64,000 nt of DNA from CAYUIG01 sp964444685 (GTDB lineage Bacteria; Gemmatimonadota; Gemmatimonadetes; Longimicrobiales; RSA9): assembly GCA_964444685.1 (NCBI GenBank), contig CAYUIG010000001.1, positions 1 to 64,000 of the forward strand, given 5' to 3'. Position 1 is the first letter of the stretch; every line of letters starts with the position of its first letter. Of this stretch, positions 1 to 9,360 are shown piece by piece. The notes under the pieces are model-generated. The model ran no database searches. It saw only the letters and a program-made list of their open reading frames with translations, and had not been told where the DNA came from. A program made the position numbers and the translations under genes.

Positions 1-414
1 CGCGCGCAGGCCGACGCACTCGGCGTGACGGACCGCGTTCACTGGCTTGGCCATCGCCCGGACTTTGCAGAGCGCCTGGCCGGCATCGACGTGTTCGTGC
101 TGCCGAGCCGCCGCGAAGGCATGGCGAATGTCGTGCTCGAAGCCATGGCGGCCGAGGTGCCCGTCGTGTCCGCGGACGTGAGTGGTGCACACGATGCGCT
201 CGGCGCCGTGCAGGGTCGCGAACGCGCGGGCTGGATCGTTCCGGTAGAGGATGCGGACGCTTTGGCTGTCGCAATGCGCGAAGCGCTCGCGGCCGACCCG
301 CACGAGAAGCAGAGGCTGCGAGCCGAGATGAGGTATCGCGTGGATCACTGGTTCGATCCGGGTCGCATGGTGACGGAGGTGGAGCGGGTGCTGTTGCCGC
401 GCGTGGCGAAGTGA
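1..414 (+). CDS. Glycosyltransferase, GT4-like, C-terminal part (5' end outside window)
   Basis: The frame is open from the first base, so the protein begins before the window; 137 C-terminal residues are visible. They look like the nucleotide-sugar-binding half of a GT-B glycosyltransferase: a VFVLPSRREGMANVVLEAM stretch carries the E-x7-E pattern typical of GT4 enzymes, followed by PVVSADVSGA and a C-terminal helical tail. Such enzymes transfer a sugar from a nucleotide donor during exopolysaccharide, lipopolysaccharide or capsule assembly on the cytoplasmic side of the membrane. Its TGA overlaps the GTG start of the next glycosyltransferase (GTGA), so the two are translationally coupled. 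A GTG at 25 is internal, not the start. Acceptor and donor cannot be inferred. Confidence 0.85.
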   Translation, partial: RAQADALGVTDRVHWLGHRPDFAERLAGIDVFVLPSRREGMANVVLEAMAAEVPVVSADVSGAHDALGAVQGRERAGWIVPVEDADALAVAMREALAADPHEKQRLRAEMRYRVDHWFDPGRMVTEVERVLLPRVAK

Positions 415-1268
415 TACGCGCACTGTTCGTGTGCGAGCGGCCCGGTCTGGGCTCGGCCGAGATCCGCGGCTGGCAGATCGCAGCCGCACTCGGCGCCGAC
501 GTGTGCCGCTTTCCCGAGCTGACCGCGGACGAGGGGCGCCGCTACGACGTCATCGTGTACGTGAAGCGTCTCCCGCCACCGGAACTCGTGGCTGCGCTGA
601 AGCGGAGCGGCGTGTGTCAGCTCGCGGACCCGCTCGACGAGTACCGCTGGAACCGGATCGCCCGTTGCGTCGAGGAGCTCGACGGCTTCATCGCGGCCAA
701 CCAGACGCACGCGGCGGAGTTGGAGGCGCGCTTCGACCGGCCGGCTCGCAGCATCCCGCATCATCACTGCAACTTCGACGGCGTGCGCATTCCGGAACGC
801 CGCGCGCCCGCGACTGTGGGGTACATCGGCGGCCGGGACCACTGGCCGGCCACGCGGCGCGCGCTGCGCGGCGTCGAGGCGCCCATCGTCCACGAGCTGC
901 ACGCACGCGATCTCGTTGCGCTGCGTGAGGCATACCTGCGCATCGACGTGGGTGTCGCGTATCGCAGCAACCGCGACAAGACGCGCTTCAACTCGGCGGT
1001 GAAGCTCGTGAACTTCATGAGCTTCGGCATTCCGGCCGTGGTCTCGCCGGAGAGCGGATTCATGGAGGTCGCAATGCACGGCGAGAGCTGTTTCTTCGCG
1101 CAGGATTCGCACGACGTGCGGCTCTTCGCGGCTCGTCTCACCGAGGATCCGGAGCTGCGCGCGCACATGGGCGCCGCGGCGATCGACGCGGCACGGGCGT
1201 ATTCCATCGACGCCGTCGCCGCACACTATCGGGAGCTCTTCGATGACATCACAGGATGTGGCGGGTAG
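411..1268 (+). CDS. Glycosyltransferase-like protein (GT-B fold, 285 aa)
   Basis: The protein starts at a GTG overlapping the stop of the preceding glycosyltransferase. At 285 aa it is shorter than a full GT-B enzyme (350-400 aa). The N-terminal third (MIRALFVCERPGLGSAEIRG) resembles a Rossmann-type GT-B N-domain. The C-terminal part has KLVNFMSFGIPAVVSPESG, which matches the donor-binding region of GT4-like enzymes, and ends with the usual helix. The E-x7-E motif is not obvious, so donor use may differ. It probably works with its upstream neighbour in surface polysaccharide or glycoconjugate synthesis. The 3' end overlaps the start of the DinB-like gene by 26 bp. Confidence 0.7.
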   Translation: MIRALFVCERPGLGSAEIRGWQIAAALGADVCRFPELTADEGRRYDVIVYVKRLPPPELVAALKRSGVCQLADPLDEYRWNRIARCVEELDGFIAANQTHAAELEARFDRPARSIPHHHCNFDGVRIPERRAPATVGYIGGRDHWPATRRALRGVEAPIVHELHARDLVALREAYLRIDVGVAYRSNRDKTRFNSAVKLVNFMSFGIPAVVSPESGFMEVAMHGESCFFAQDSHDVRLFAARLTEDPELRAHMGAAAIDAARAYSIDAVAAHYRELFDDITGCGG

Positions 1269-1731
1269 CGGCGCCGTGGCCATCACCACGGAGGATCTGC
1301 GCGAGCACTATCAGGGACACCGGCGACTGACGCGCCGCGTGATCGAGGCGTTCCCGGACGACCGGCTGTTCACGTTCTCGATCGGCGGGATGCGCACGTT
1401 CGGCGAGCTCGCGATGGAGCTGCTGACGATGGGTGAGCCGATGGTGCGCGGACTCGCACGCAACGACTGGGAGACCACGTACGACCGGGAGCCGCGGCCG
1501 AAGGAGGACATCCTCGCCCGCTGGGATGAAGCGACGCGTCACATCGACGAGCTCTGGGCCGAGATCCCGCCCAGCCGATTCCGTGAGACCGTGACCGCGT
1601 TCGGGCAGTGGACCGGCCCGGCGTGGTCGCTGATGATCTACGTGATCGATAACGAGATCCACCACCGCGGACAGGGCTACGTCTACCTGCGCGCACTGGA
1701 CATCGCGCCGCCCCCGTTCTACGAGCGGTAG
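1243..1731 (+). CDS. DinB-family putative metal-dependent protein
   Basis: A 162-aa four-helix protein of the DinB/YfiT superfamily. The family normally uses three histidines to bind a metal and includes thiol-dependent transferases; most members have no assigned substrate. Visible landmarks are a histidine in the first helix (REHYQGHRR), the helix-two region GELAMELLTMGEPMVRGL, and the terminal histidine pair in DNEIHHRGQGYVYLRAL, which is the family's strongest signature. The length is normal. The ATG at 1243 lies inside the upstream glycosyltransferase frame; a GTG at 1276 is an alternative start that would reduce the overlap. A functional link with the glycosyltransferases is not evident. 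Confidence 0.8.
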   Translation: MTSQDVAGSGAVAITTEDLREHYQGHRRLTRRVIEAFPDDRLFTFSIGGMRTFGELAMELLTMGEPMVRGLARNDWETTYDREPRPKEDILARWDEATRHIDELWAEIPPSRFRETVTAFGQWTGPAWSLMIYVIDNEIHHRGQGYVYLRALDIAPPPFYER

Positions 1732-1784
1732 GGGCCTCGGGAGCAGCGCGCAACCATCGCACGCGGGACTGCGTAGGGCCCTCC

Positions 1785-2543
1785 ATGGAAGGGACGATCG
1801 ACCCCGCGCTCCGCGCCGGCCCGTACATCGTGCGTGAGATCGCGTACACGGCGGGCTACCGTCAGGAGAAGCACGCACATCCGCTCCTGGGCATCACGCT
1901 GGTCCTGAGCGGATCGATCCGCGAGTGGGTGGGCCGCCGGGAGGAGTACGGCCAGCCGCTCAGTGTGGTCGTGAAGCCGGCGGATGTCGAGCACGCCAAC
2001 GAGGTCGGGCCGAATGGCGCCCGCACGATCCAGATCGCGGTTCGGCCCGACGCCGCACTTCCGGCGGGATTCGACGCGTGGCGCTGGCAGCACGTGTCGC
2101 CGAGTGCACGCGCCATGCTTCGCCTCGTGCATCTGGCGCGCAACGGGGGCGATGAGCGCGCGGTCGAGGAGAGCATTGCGGACGCCCTCGGTCTGCTCGC
2201 GCCGGGGTCCGGGGCCGAGCGCGAGCCGCCGGATTGGCTGCGGCGCGTGCGCGAGGCCGTCGAGGATGCGCCGGAGGAAGCGTCCGTGCGGGAACTGGCG
2301 CGCGCCGCCGGCGTGCACGAGGCCACACTCTCGCGCGCTTTCCGGCGACACTTCGGCACGACGATCCGCGCGCTGCGTCGCCGCGCCCGGCTGCGTCGGG
2401 CCGCGGCGGCCATCGACCGCGATTCGGTCGATGTGTCGCGCATCGCGCACGCCACCGGCTTCGCCGATCACGCCCACCTGTGCCGCGATTTCCGCCGCGC
2501 CACCGGGATGACACCCAGCCACTTCCGCAGCCTGGTCCGCTGA
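1785..2543 (+). CDS. AraC/XylS-family transcriptional regulator
   Basis: A 252-aa cytoplasmic one-component regulator. Residues about 10-90 form a cupin-like effector domain (HAHPLLGITLVLSG, then VVKPADVEHANEVG). Residues about 160-250 hold two helix-turn-helix motifs: SVRELARAAGVHEATLSRAFRR and the second with DVSRIAHATGFADHAHLCRDFR, ending in the AraC signature GMTPSHFRSL. The ligand is unknown. It is transcribed toward the serine hydrolase gene 70 bp downstream, the most likely local target, but no operator is recognisable. The start ATG has no strong Shine-Dalgarno sequence. Confidence 0.88.
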   Translation: MEGTIDPALRAGPYIVREIAYTAGYRQEKHAHPLLGITLVLSGSIREWVGRREEYGQPLSVVVKPADVEHANEVGPNGARTIQIAVRPDAALPAGFDAWRWQHVSPSARAMLRLVHLARNGGDERAVEESIADALGLLAPGSGAEREPPDWLRRVREAVEDAPEEASVRELARAAGVHEATLSRAFRRHFGTTIRALRRRARLRRAAAAIDRDSVDVSRIAHATGFADHAHLCRDFRRATGMTPSHFRSLVR

Positions 2544-2613
2544 GGTCAGATCCGTTCAAGCCCGTGCAGCCGGCCGCCACTATCGTGAGGCGAACCGGAA
2601 CGGGGAGAAACGA

Positions 2614-4122
2614 ATGAGAGCGTTGGCGATGGTGCTGGCAGCCGTCACGATCACCCCCGCTGCGGCGGCGGGACAGGCGACGATCGGCGGCGAGTGGCGG
2701 AGCGCGGCGCGGACGGCGTCGCAGCAGATCATCGAGGCCGGACTGTCACCGGGGGTCGGCGTGGCCGTGGCGGTGGGAGACTGGGTCGCGTGGTCCGATG
2801 GCTACGGCGCGAGCGACCTCTCGGCCGGCCGCGGCGTCACGGGTGACACGCCGTTCTACATCGCGTCGACGAGCAAATCGCTCACCGGCCTCGCCGTCGT
2901 GCTCGCCGCGGCTGAAGGGAAGATCGACCTCCAGGCGCCGATGGTGCGCTACCTGCCGGACGCGCGCCTGCCCGAGGGCGTACCACGCGAGTCCATCACC
3001 GTACACGACCTGATCGCGCTGACGCACGGCCTGGCCGGCTTCGGTCCGGTCGTGCTGCGCACCGCGTACACGGGCGAGTTCACGCGCGCACAGCTGCTCG
3101 ATCTGCTGCGCTACCACGAGTCGACCGGCGAGCACGGCACCTTCGACTACAACAACCTCGGCTACAACCTCGCCGGCATGGTGCTGGAGGCCGTCTACAA
3201 CGAGCCGTGGCAGGATGTCGTGGATCGCCTCGTCGTCGAGCCGATCGGCATGCGCTCGACCGCCGCGCGTCTATCGGAGCTGGATCCCGAGAGCATCGCG
3301 TGGCCGCACCAGTTCACACCGTCGGGATGGGCCGTCACACCGATCGGGAAGGATGACGCGAACATGCACGCGGCCGGCGGCCACTTCGCTTCCGCCCGCG
3401 ACCTCGCCCGCTACCTCGCCGCACACATGGGCAACGGCGTCGTCGAAGGCGCACACGTGCTGCCCGAGAAGCCCGTGAGTGATACCCACGTTCAGCGCGT
3501 CACGCAGAACCGGAGCTTCGGGCCCTTCCGCCGGCACGGCTGGGCGTACGGCTGGGACATCGGCACGTACGGCACCGATACGCTCGTGCATCGCTTCGGC
3601 AGCTTCGGCGGCTACAGGTCACACGTGTCGTTCATGCCGCAGCACGACCTCGGTGTGGTCGTGCTCGTGAACGGTGACGGCCCGGCTTCGGACGCGGCGG
3701 ATCTCCTGGCTACGTACTTGTACGAGCTACTGCTCGCGAAGCCCGGCGCGCAGGAGCGATTCGCCGCGCAGCTCGACAGCATGAAGTCGCAGCTGCCCGC
3801 GGCGCGGCAGGACATCGCGGCGCACCTCGCGGAACGTGCGGCGCGGCTGGCGCCGCTGCCGCACCCGCTCGAGGACTACGCGGGCACGTACGTGAGTCCG
3901 GTCCACGGAACCATGGTGTGGCGGGTGGTCGCGGGCGGACTCGAGCTGCACATGGGCGTCGTGGAGAGCCGCGCGGAGGTGTACGACGCGGCGCAGAATG
4001 CGCTCCGCATCGAGATCGGCGGTGGCCAGGTCGCGCAGTTCGTGTTTGGTGATGGCGGCGGACCTGCCCGCGCCGTACGCTTGGCGGGGCAGGAGTTCAC
4101 ACGGTTACAGCCATCGAACTGA
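2614..4122 (+). CDS. Secreted serine hydrolase, class C beta-lactamase/DD-peptidase family
   Basis: A 502-aa exported serine hydrolase with an N-terminal signal peptide (hydrophobic stretch ending AAAAGQ, about residue 22). The SxxK nucleophile motif is STSK (about residue 89) and the YxN motif is in FDYNNLGYN (about residue 173), both as in the class C beta-lactamase/penicillin-binding fold. Residues after about 380 form an extra C-terminal domain, as in the Pab87/esterase EstB-like group of family S12. The family hydrolyses esters, D-amino-acid peptides or beta-lactams; true beta-lactamase activity cannot be assumed. An upstream GGGGAGA supports the start. It ends 12 bp before the convergent beta-propeller gene. 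Confidence 0.88.
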   Translation: MRALAMVLAAVTITPAAAAGQATIGGEWRSAARTASQQIIEAGLSPGVGVAVAVGDWVAWSDGYGASDLSAGRGVTGDTPFYIASTSKSLTGLAVVLAAAEGKIDLQAPMVRYLPDARLPEGVPRESITVHDLIALTHGLAGFGPVVLRTAYTGEFTRAQLLDLLRYHESTGEHGTFDYNNLGYNLAGMVLEAVYNEPWQDVVDRLVVEPIGMRSTAARLSELDPESIAWPHQFTPSGWAVTPIGKDDANMHAAGGHFASARDLARYLAAHMGNGVVEGAHVLPEKPVSDTHVQRVTQNRSFGPFRRHGWAYGWDIGTYGTDTLVHRFGSFGGYRSHVSFMPQHDLGVVVLVNGDGPASDAADLLATYLYELLLAKPGAQERFAAQLDSMKSQLPAARQDIAAHLAERAARLAPLPHPLEDYAGTYVSPVHGTMVWRVVAGGLELHMGVVESRAEVYDAAQNALRIEIGGGQVAQFVFGDGGGPARAVRLAGQEFTRLQPSN

Positions 4123-4133
4123 CCTGGGGCTGA

Positions 4134-5114
4134 TCAGTCTCCGCGCGCAACGGCTACGCCATCCGGCGACGCCTGCACGTCGAGCGTGCGGTGCACCGTG
4201 AAGTCGCGGATGTCGACGACCGCGACCTGACCGGCGGCCAGCGTGACGTAGGCGGTGCGGTTGTCGTGGCCGATGGCCACGCCGCGCGGCTGCGAGAGCG
4301 GGATGCTGCCGACGATCGCGTGCGTGGCCACGTCGGCGATGATCAACTTGTCCCCCTGTCCATCGACGATGGCGATGCGCGTGCCGTCCGGCGACGCGGC
4401 GAGACGGTAGGGGAACGTCGCGCCCGACAACGTGTGCGTCACGGTGCCCGATGCGGTGTTGATCACGGTGACGGCGCCCGTGTCGTTGCTGCCCAACCAC
4501 ACCTCGGCACCGTCCGGCGTGACCGTGATACCTTCCGGGCGCGACGGCACATCGAACGAGCGGACGAAGCGCCGGCCGGTCACATCGATCTCCGACACGG
4601 AATTGTCCGCGACATTCGCAGTCCATGCACGCGTGCCGGCGGCATTGATCGCCACCATGTGCGAGCCGCGCGCGTTCGTGCCGATCGCGGTCTGCGCACC
4701 CGTGCGGATGTCTACGATGACCACGTTGTTCGTCGATTCGGATGTCACGATCACGTGGTCGTTGCTGTCGCCGATGAATGCCGCGCCGTGCGGCCGTGTG
4801 TACATGCCGAGGTCGATCGTGCGGATCACGGAGTCGCGCGCGAGATCGATGACGGCGAGGCGGTTGCCCGGCGGCTGCTGGCCGTAGATCGTCACCACCG
4901 CAACACTGCCGTCGGGCGAAACCGCGGCCTCATGCGGACCGACACCGACCTGGATGTGCTTCGGGTTCGTGCCGTCAGCATGGAGGAGCGACGCCGAAGC
5001 GGACTGCTGGTTCGCCACGACGATCCGCGTCGCATCCGTGGTCTGGGCCAGGCCGCTCGTGCTCTGGCAGGCGATGAGCGCAAACGGCAGCGCTGTCGTG
5101 ATGATCTTGCGCAT
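4134..5114 (-). CDS. YVTN-type beta-propeller lipoprotein
   Basis: A 326-aa lipoprotein with repeats of the YVTN/surface-layer propeller class. I chose the start giving MRKIITTALPFALIAC, a clean signal peptide with a lipobox (LIAC) about residue 16; an upstream in-frame ATG at 5147 would add a non-signal-like leader. At least six blades are seen, with recurring DGS/DGT turns (SPDGSVAVVT, TPDGAEVWLG, SPDGTRIAIV) and IDVxTG edges. These domains are usually binding platforms or quinohemoprotein-like scaffolds; no catalytic residues are apparent. The gene is divergent from the GH3 gene across about 165 bp that probably holds both promoters. Confidence 0.82.
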   Translation of the reverse strand: MRKIITTALPFALIACQSTSGLAQTTDATRIVVANQQSASASLLHADGTNPKHIQVGVGPHEAAVSPDGSVAVVTIYGQQPPGNRLAVIDLARDSVIRTIDLGMYTRPHGAAFIGDSNDHVIVTSESTNNVVIVDIRTGAQTAIGTNARGSHMVAINAAGTRAWTANVADNSVSEIDVTGRRFVRSFDVPSRPEGITVTPDGAEVWLGSNDTGAVTVINTASGTVTHTLSGATFPYRLAASPDGTRIAIVDGQGDKLIIADVATHAIVGSIPLSQPRGVAIGHDNRTAYVTLAAGQVAVVDIRDFTVHRTLDVQASPDGVAVARGD

Positions 5115-5280
5115 GGGTCTCCGGGCTCGAGAGGGTCGTCCGACCAATCATGACCGGGCGCGCCCTCGCGCGGGAGGATCGGGGGACGAGTTGCCCGTGC
5201 GCTTACACCAGCGTCGCGGGGCGCAGCGCCAGCTCTCCAGCCACCATTGCATGCGACCCGGCCAGGGCCCACTCTCCGGC

Positions 5281-8021
5281 ATGCTCCCGACCGTCCTCCG
5301 CGCCGCAACGTTCCTCCTCGTGCTCGCCGCCCCGGCCGCAGGTCAGTCCGTCGACGAGCGCGTCCGGGACCTTCTCGGACGCATGACGCTGGAGGAGAAG
5401 TTCTGGCAGCTCTTCATGCTGCCGGGCAGCCTCGACGATCCGACGCACGATTGGTCGCACGGCGTGTTCGGGCTCCAGGTGCGCGACGCCGCTGACGCAC
5501 GCGCACACGCGGCGCGCATCGATTCCATCCAGCGCTACTTCGTCGAACGCACGCGGCTCGGTATCCCGATGATCCCGTTCGAGGAAGCGCTGCACGGCTT
5601 CATGGGTCCGGGCGCCACCGTCTTCCCGCAGGCCATCGCGCTGGCCGCAACATTCGACACCGCCCTTGTCGGCCGCGTCTCTCGCGCAATTGCCGCAGAG
5701 ACCCGAAGCCGCGGTGTCCGCATGGTCCTCTCGCCCGTCGTCAACCTCGCCAGCGACGTGCGCTGGGGGCGCACGGAGGAGACGTACGGCGAGGACCCGC
5801 ATCTGGCGTCGATGATGGCGCGCGCGTTCGTGCGCGCGTTCGAGTCGAACGGCATCATCGCCACGCCGAAACACTTCGTTGCGAACGTCGGCGACGGCGG
5901 CCGCGACAGCTACCCGATCGAACTGTCCGAGCGCGNNNNNNNNNNNNNNNNNNNNNNNNNNNNNNNNNNNNNNNNNNNNNNNNNNNNNNNNNNNNNNNNN
6001 NNNNNNNNNNNNNNNNNNNNNNNNNNNNNNNNNNNGCGAACGTCGGCGACGGCGGCCGCGACAGCTACCCGATCGAACTGTCCGAGCGCGCGCTGCGCGA
6101 GCGCCACTTCCCGCCGTTCCAGGCCGCGCTGGACGAAGGGGCGCGATCGGTCATGACTGCGTACAACTCGGTCGACGGCTCGCCCGCCACACAGAACGCG
6201 TGGCTGATGAACGAAGTGCTCAAGGACGAGTGGGGCTTCGGCGGTTTCGTGATCTCCGATGCATCGGCCACGGGCGGCGCTACCGTTCTGCACCGCACGG
6301 AAGCGAGCACCGCGACCGCTGCGGAGCATGCGCTCGAGTCGGGCCTGGACGTGATCTTCCAGACCGAATGGCAGCACCACCGTCCGTACCTCGCGGCGTT
6401 CCAGAGCGGCGCGATCCCCGACAGCGTGATCGATGCAGCGGTCGCGCGCGTGCTGCGCGCGAAGCTCGAGCTGGGGCTGTTCGAGGATCCGTATCCCGAT
6501 CCGGATGAAGCCGTGCGCGTGAACGGTGCCGCGGAGCACATCGCGCTCGCGCGCGAGGCGGCGCGCGCGTCGCTCGTGCTGTTGAAGAACGATGGCGTGC
6601 TGCCGCTGTCGAAAGACGCGGCAGCGATTGCGGTGATCGGCCCGGATGCGGTGGACGCGCGACTCGGCGGATACAGCGCGCCGGGCGAGCGCCGCGTGAG
6701 CATTCTGGAAGGTATCCGCAATGCGGCGCCCAATGCAGAGGTTCGCTTTGCACCGGGACCGGGCCGCATGGACACGACGCACGTCGTCGTTCCGTCGCAG
6801 TACCTTGCCACACGCGCGGCCAACGCGCGCGTGCGCGGTCTGACGGGCGAGTACTTCGCCAACATCGGCTTCGAAGGCGAGCCGGCAGTCACGCGCATCG
6901 ACGAGCGCATCGATTTCGGCTGGACACTCAATTCACCCGCGCGCGGCGTTCCGTTCGACTGGTACTCCGTCCGCTGGACCGGCTCGATCACCGCGCCGCC
7001 GGCCGGCGTGCGGAAACTCGGAATCGAAGGGAACGACGGCTACCGCGTGTGGCTGGATGGTCAGCTCATCATCGACAACGCCACACCACGCTCGTACGGC
7101 GCGCACCTCGCCGATGTAAACCTCGCCCCGGGCAGCACACACGACGTCCGCATCGAGTTCGTCGAGAGCACGGGCAACGCGCGCGTGAAGCTGGTGTGGG
7201 ATGCCGGCATCGTGGATGATTCCATGGAACGAATCCGCGAGGCCGTCGACGCGGCGCGCGCGAGCGATGTGGCCATCGTGGTGGCGGGCATCGAGGAAGG
7301 AGAATTCCGCGATCGCGCCATCCTGAAGCTGCCCGGCCGCCAGGGAGAACTGATCGAAGCGGTTGCGGCCACGGGCACGCCGACGGTCGTCGTGCTCGTG
7401 GGCGGCAGCGCGATCACAATGTCGCGCTGGCTCGAGGATGTCGGTGCGGTGCTCATGGCGTGGTACCCGGGTGAGCAGGGCGGTCCCGCCATAGCCGAGA
7501 TCCTCTTCGGCGACGATTCCCCCGCCGGCCGCCTGCCCACCACGTTCCCCGTCGCGGAAGGTCAGCTTCCGCTGTTCTACGACCACAAGCCGACCGGCCG
7601 CGGCGACGACTATCTCGATCTCACCGGCATGCCGCTGTTCCCGTTCGGCTACGGCCTGAGCTACACCACGTTCGAGTACTCGAACCTCGAGATCACGCCG
7701 GACACGATCGGTCCGGCGGCCTCCGCGCGTATCAGCTTCACCGTACGCAACACCGGTGAGCGCGCGGGCAACGAGGTCGCGCAGCTCTACATTCGCGACG
7801 TGCTGGCCAGTGTGGCGCGGCCAGTGATGCAGTTGAAGGCGTTCGAGCGGATCCGTCTGGAGCCGGGGGAGGCGCGCGAGATCACGTTCGTGCTCCGCCC
7901 CGAGGACCTCGCGATGCTGGACCGCGATCTGAACCGGGTGGTCGAGCCGGGCACGTTCCGGATCATGATCGGCGCATCGTCGCAGGACATCCGGCTGCGC
8001 GGGCATCTGGAGGTGCGGTGA
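5281..8021 (+). CDS. Glycoside hydrolase family 3 with PA14 insert (gene interrupted by an N gap)
   Basis: An exported GH3 enzyme that releases terminal beta-linked sugars (glucose or xylose) from oligosaccharides. The signal peptide is MLPTVLRAATFLLVLAAPAAG; another ATG at 5251 is possible. Residues about 30-300 are the TIM barrel, with the nucleophile Asp in GGFVISDAS (residue 275 after removing the gap). Then comes the alpha/beta sandwich, split by a PA14 domain (about 467-590, LTGEYFANIGF onward), and a C-terminal fibronectin-III-like domain. The 100 Ns at 5936-6035 are preceded and followed by the same 55 bp. Removing 155 bp gives an uninterrupted 861-aa frame through a normal GH3 sequence (PIELSER-ALRERHFPPF), so the gene is probably intact in the organism. 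Stop overlaps the GH29 start (GTGA). Confidence 0.9.
5936..6035. other. Assembly gap with duplicated 55-bp flanks (probably false)
   Basis: A run of exactly 100 Ns. The 55 bases at 5881-5935 recur identically at 6036-6090. This is the pattern left when a scaffolder joins contigs that share a k-mer-sized overlap without merging them. Deleting 155 bp restores the GH3 reading frame. Confidence 0.95.
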
Positions 8022-9340
8022 AGCGGCGCGCGTTCCTCGGCGCACTGGCTGCGCTGCCGGTCCTTGCAGGCACACGCGCCGTATTGCGCAGGCGCCCCGT
8101 GCCGACGCCATCCCAGCTCCTCTGGCAGCAGGACGAGTTGGCGATGTTCATTCACTTCGGCATCAACACGTTCACCGGCCGCGAGTGGGGCGACGGCACG
8201 GAAGACGCGCGCCGCTTCGATCCGACGTACCTCGATGCGCGCGATTGGGCGCGCGCCGCGCGCGCGGCCGGATTCTGCGCACTCGTGCTGACGGCAAAGC
8301 ATCACGATGGCTTCTGCCTGTGGCCGACGGCGACGACGTCGCATTCGGTGGCATCGAGCCCGTTCCGCAGCGGGCAGGGCGATGTCGTGCGCGAGTTCGT
8401 GGACGGGTGCCGAGCCGAAGGGATGCGCGTCGGCTTGTACTGCTCGCCATGGGATCGCAACGCGCCGTCGTACGGCACGGCGCGCTACAACGACCTGTAC
8501 GCGGACCAGCTCACCGAACTGCTCACGCGTTACGGTCCCGTGCACGAGGTGTGGTTCGACGGGGCGAACGGCGAGGGGCCGAACGGGCGCCGGCAGGAAT
8601 ACGACTGGCCGCGCACGTTCGGACTGGTGCGTCGCATGCAGCCGGACGCGGTCATCTTCAGCGATGCGGGGCCGGACGTGCGCTGGATCGGCAACGAGTC
8701 GGGCGAGGCCGGGGACCCGAACTGGTCGATGGTGGATCCGTCGGTCGTGCCGGTTCCCGGGACAGGCGGCGATCCCGTCATGCTGAGCCATCTCCAGAAC
8801 GGTGACCGCCACGGCAGCGTGTGGCGTCCGGGCGAGTCGGACGTGTCGATTCGGCCGGGCTGGTTCCATCACCCTGAAGAGGACGATCGGGTGCGAGACG
8901 CGGAGGATCTGGTCCGGCTGTACTTCGCGAGTGTGGGTCGCAACTCGAAGCTGCTGCTGAACGTGCCACCCATGAAGGAAGGGCGCCTGCACGATGCGGA
9001 TGTGGCGCAGCTCGAGGCCATGCGGCGGCGGTTGGATGCCCTGTTCGACGAGGACCTCGCGGCCGATGCGCGGCAGACGGAGCAGGGGATCGAACTCGTG
9101 CGGGAGGCGTCGGTTACGGTGGCAGACCTGCGCGAGGACATCCGCCACGGGCAGGTCGTCGCACGCTACGTACTCGAAGGTGATGACGGTTCCGGCTGGC
9201 GCACCCTGTCCCGCGGCACTACGATCGGCCACCGGAAACTCGATCGCTTCGAGCCGGTGCGTGTCCGGCGGGTCCGGCTGCGGATCGAGGAAGCGGACGG
9301 GATTCCCGAAGGACTCGAAGTGCGGCTGTACTCGGACTGA
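8018..9340 (+). CDS. Alpha-L-fucosidase, glycoside hydrolase family 29
   Basis: A 440-aa exported enzyme that removes alpha-linked L-fucose from glycans. The N-terminus MKRRAFLGALAALP resembles a short Tat-like or twin-basic signal. The TIM barrel shows hallmark GH29 segments: the start FIHFGINTF, the histidine pair in LTAKHHDGFCLWPT, and the nucleophile Asp in HEVWFDGANG (residue 181). The acid/base residue is not fixed across the family and I cannot assign it. A C-terminal region (about 350-440) resembles the beta-sandwich seen in GH29 enzymes. The GTG start overlaps the GH3 stop, so both are made from one message; together they suggest breakdown of fucosylated hemicellulose or host-type glycans. 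Confidence 0.92.
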   Translation: MKRRAFLGALAALPVLAGTRAVLRRRPVPTPSQLLWQQDELAMFIHFGINTFTGREWGDGTEDARRFDPTYLDARDWARAARAAGFCALVLTAKHHDGFCLWPTATTSHSVASSPFRSGQGDVVREFVDGCRAEGMRVGLYCSPWDRNAPSYGTARYNDLYADQLTELLTRYGPVHEVWFDGANGEGPNGRRQEYDWPRTFGLVRRMQPDAVIFSDAGPDVRWIGNESGEAGDPNWSMVDPSVVPVPGTGGDPVMLSHLQNGDRHGSVWRPGESDVSIRPGWFHHPEEDDRVRDAEDLVRLYFASVGRNSKLLLNVPPMKEGRLHDADVAQLEAMRRRLDALFDEDLAADARQTEQGIELVREASVTVADLREDIRHGQVVARYVLEGDDGSGWRTLSRGTTIGHRKLDRFEPVRVRRVRLRIEEADGIPEGLEVRLYSD

Positions 9341-9360
9341 CCCCTCGCAAGGAGCGGATC

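Noticed and set aside
345..1289. Long minus-strand open frame opposite the glycosyltransferase and DinB genes
   Set aside because: It is antisense to well-supported proteins and has no domain or signal; long antisense frames are normal in GC-rich DNA.
2614..4122. Serine hydrolase considered as an acquired beta-lactamase resistance gene
   Set aside because: The SxxK and YxN motifs are shared with many esterases and peptidases; the extra C-terminal domain and chromosomal setting do not support a resistance gene.
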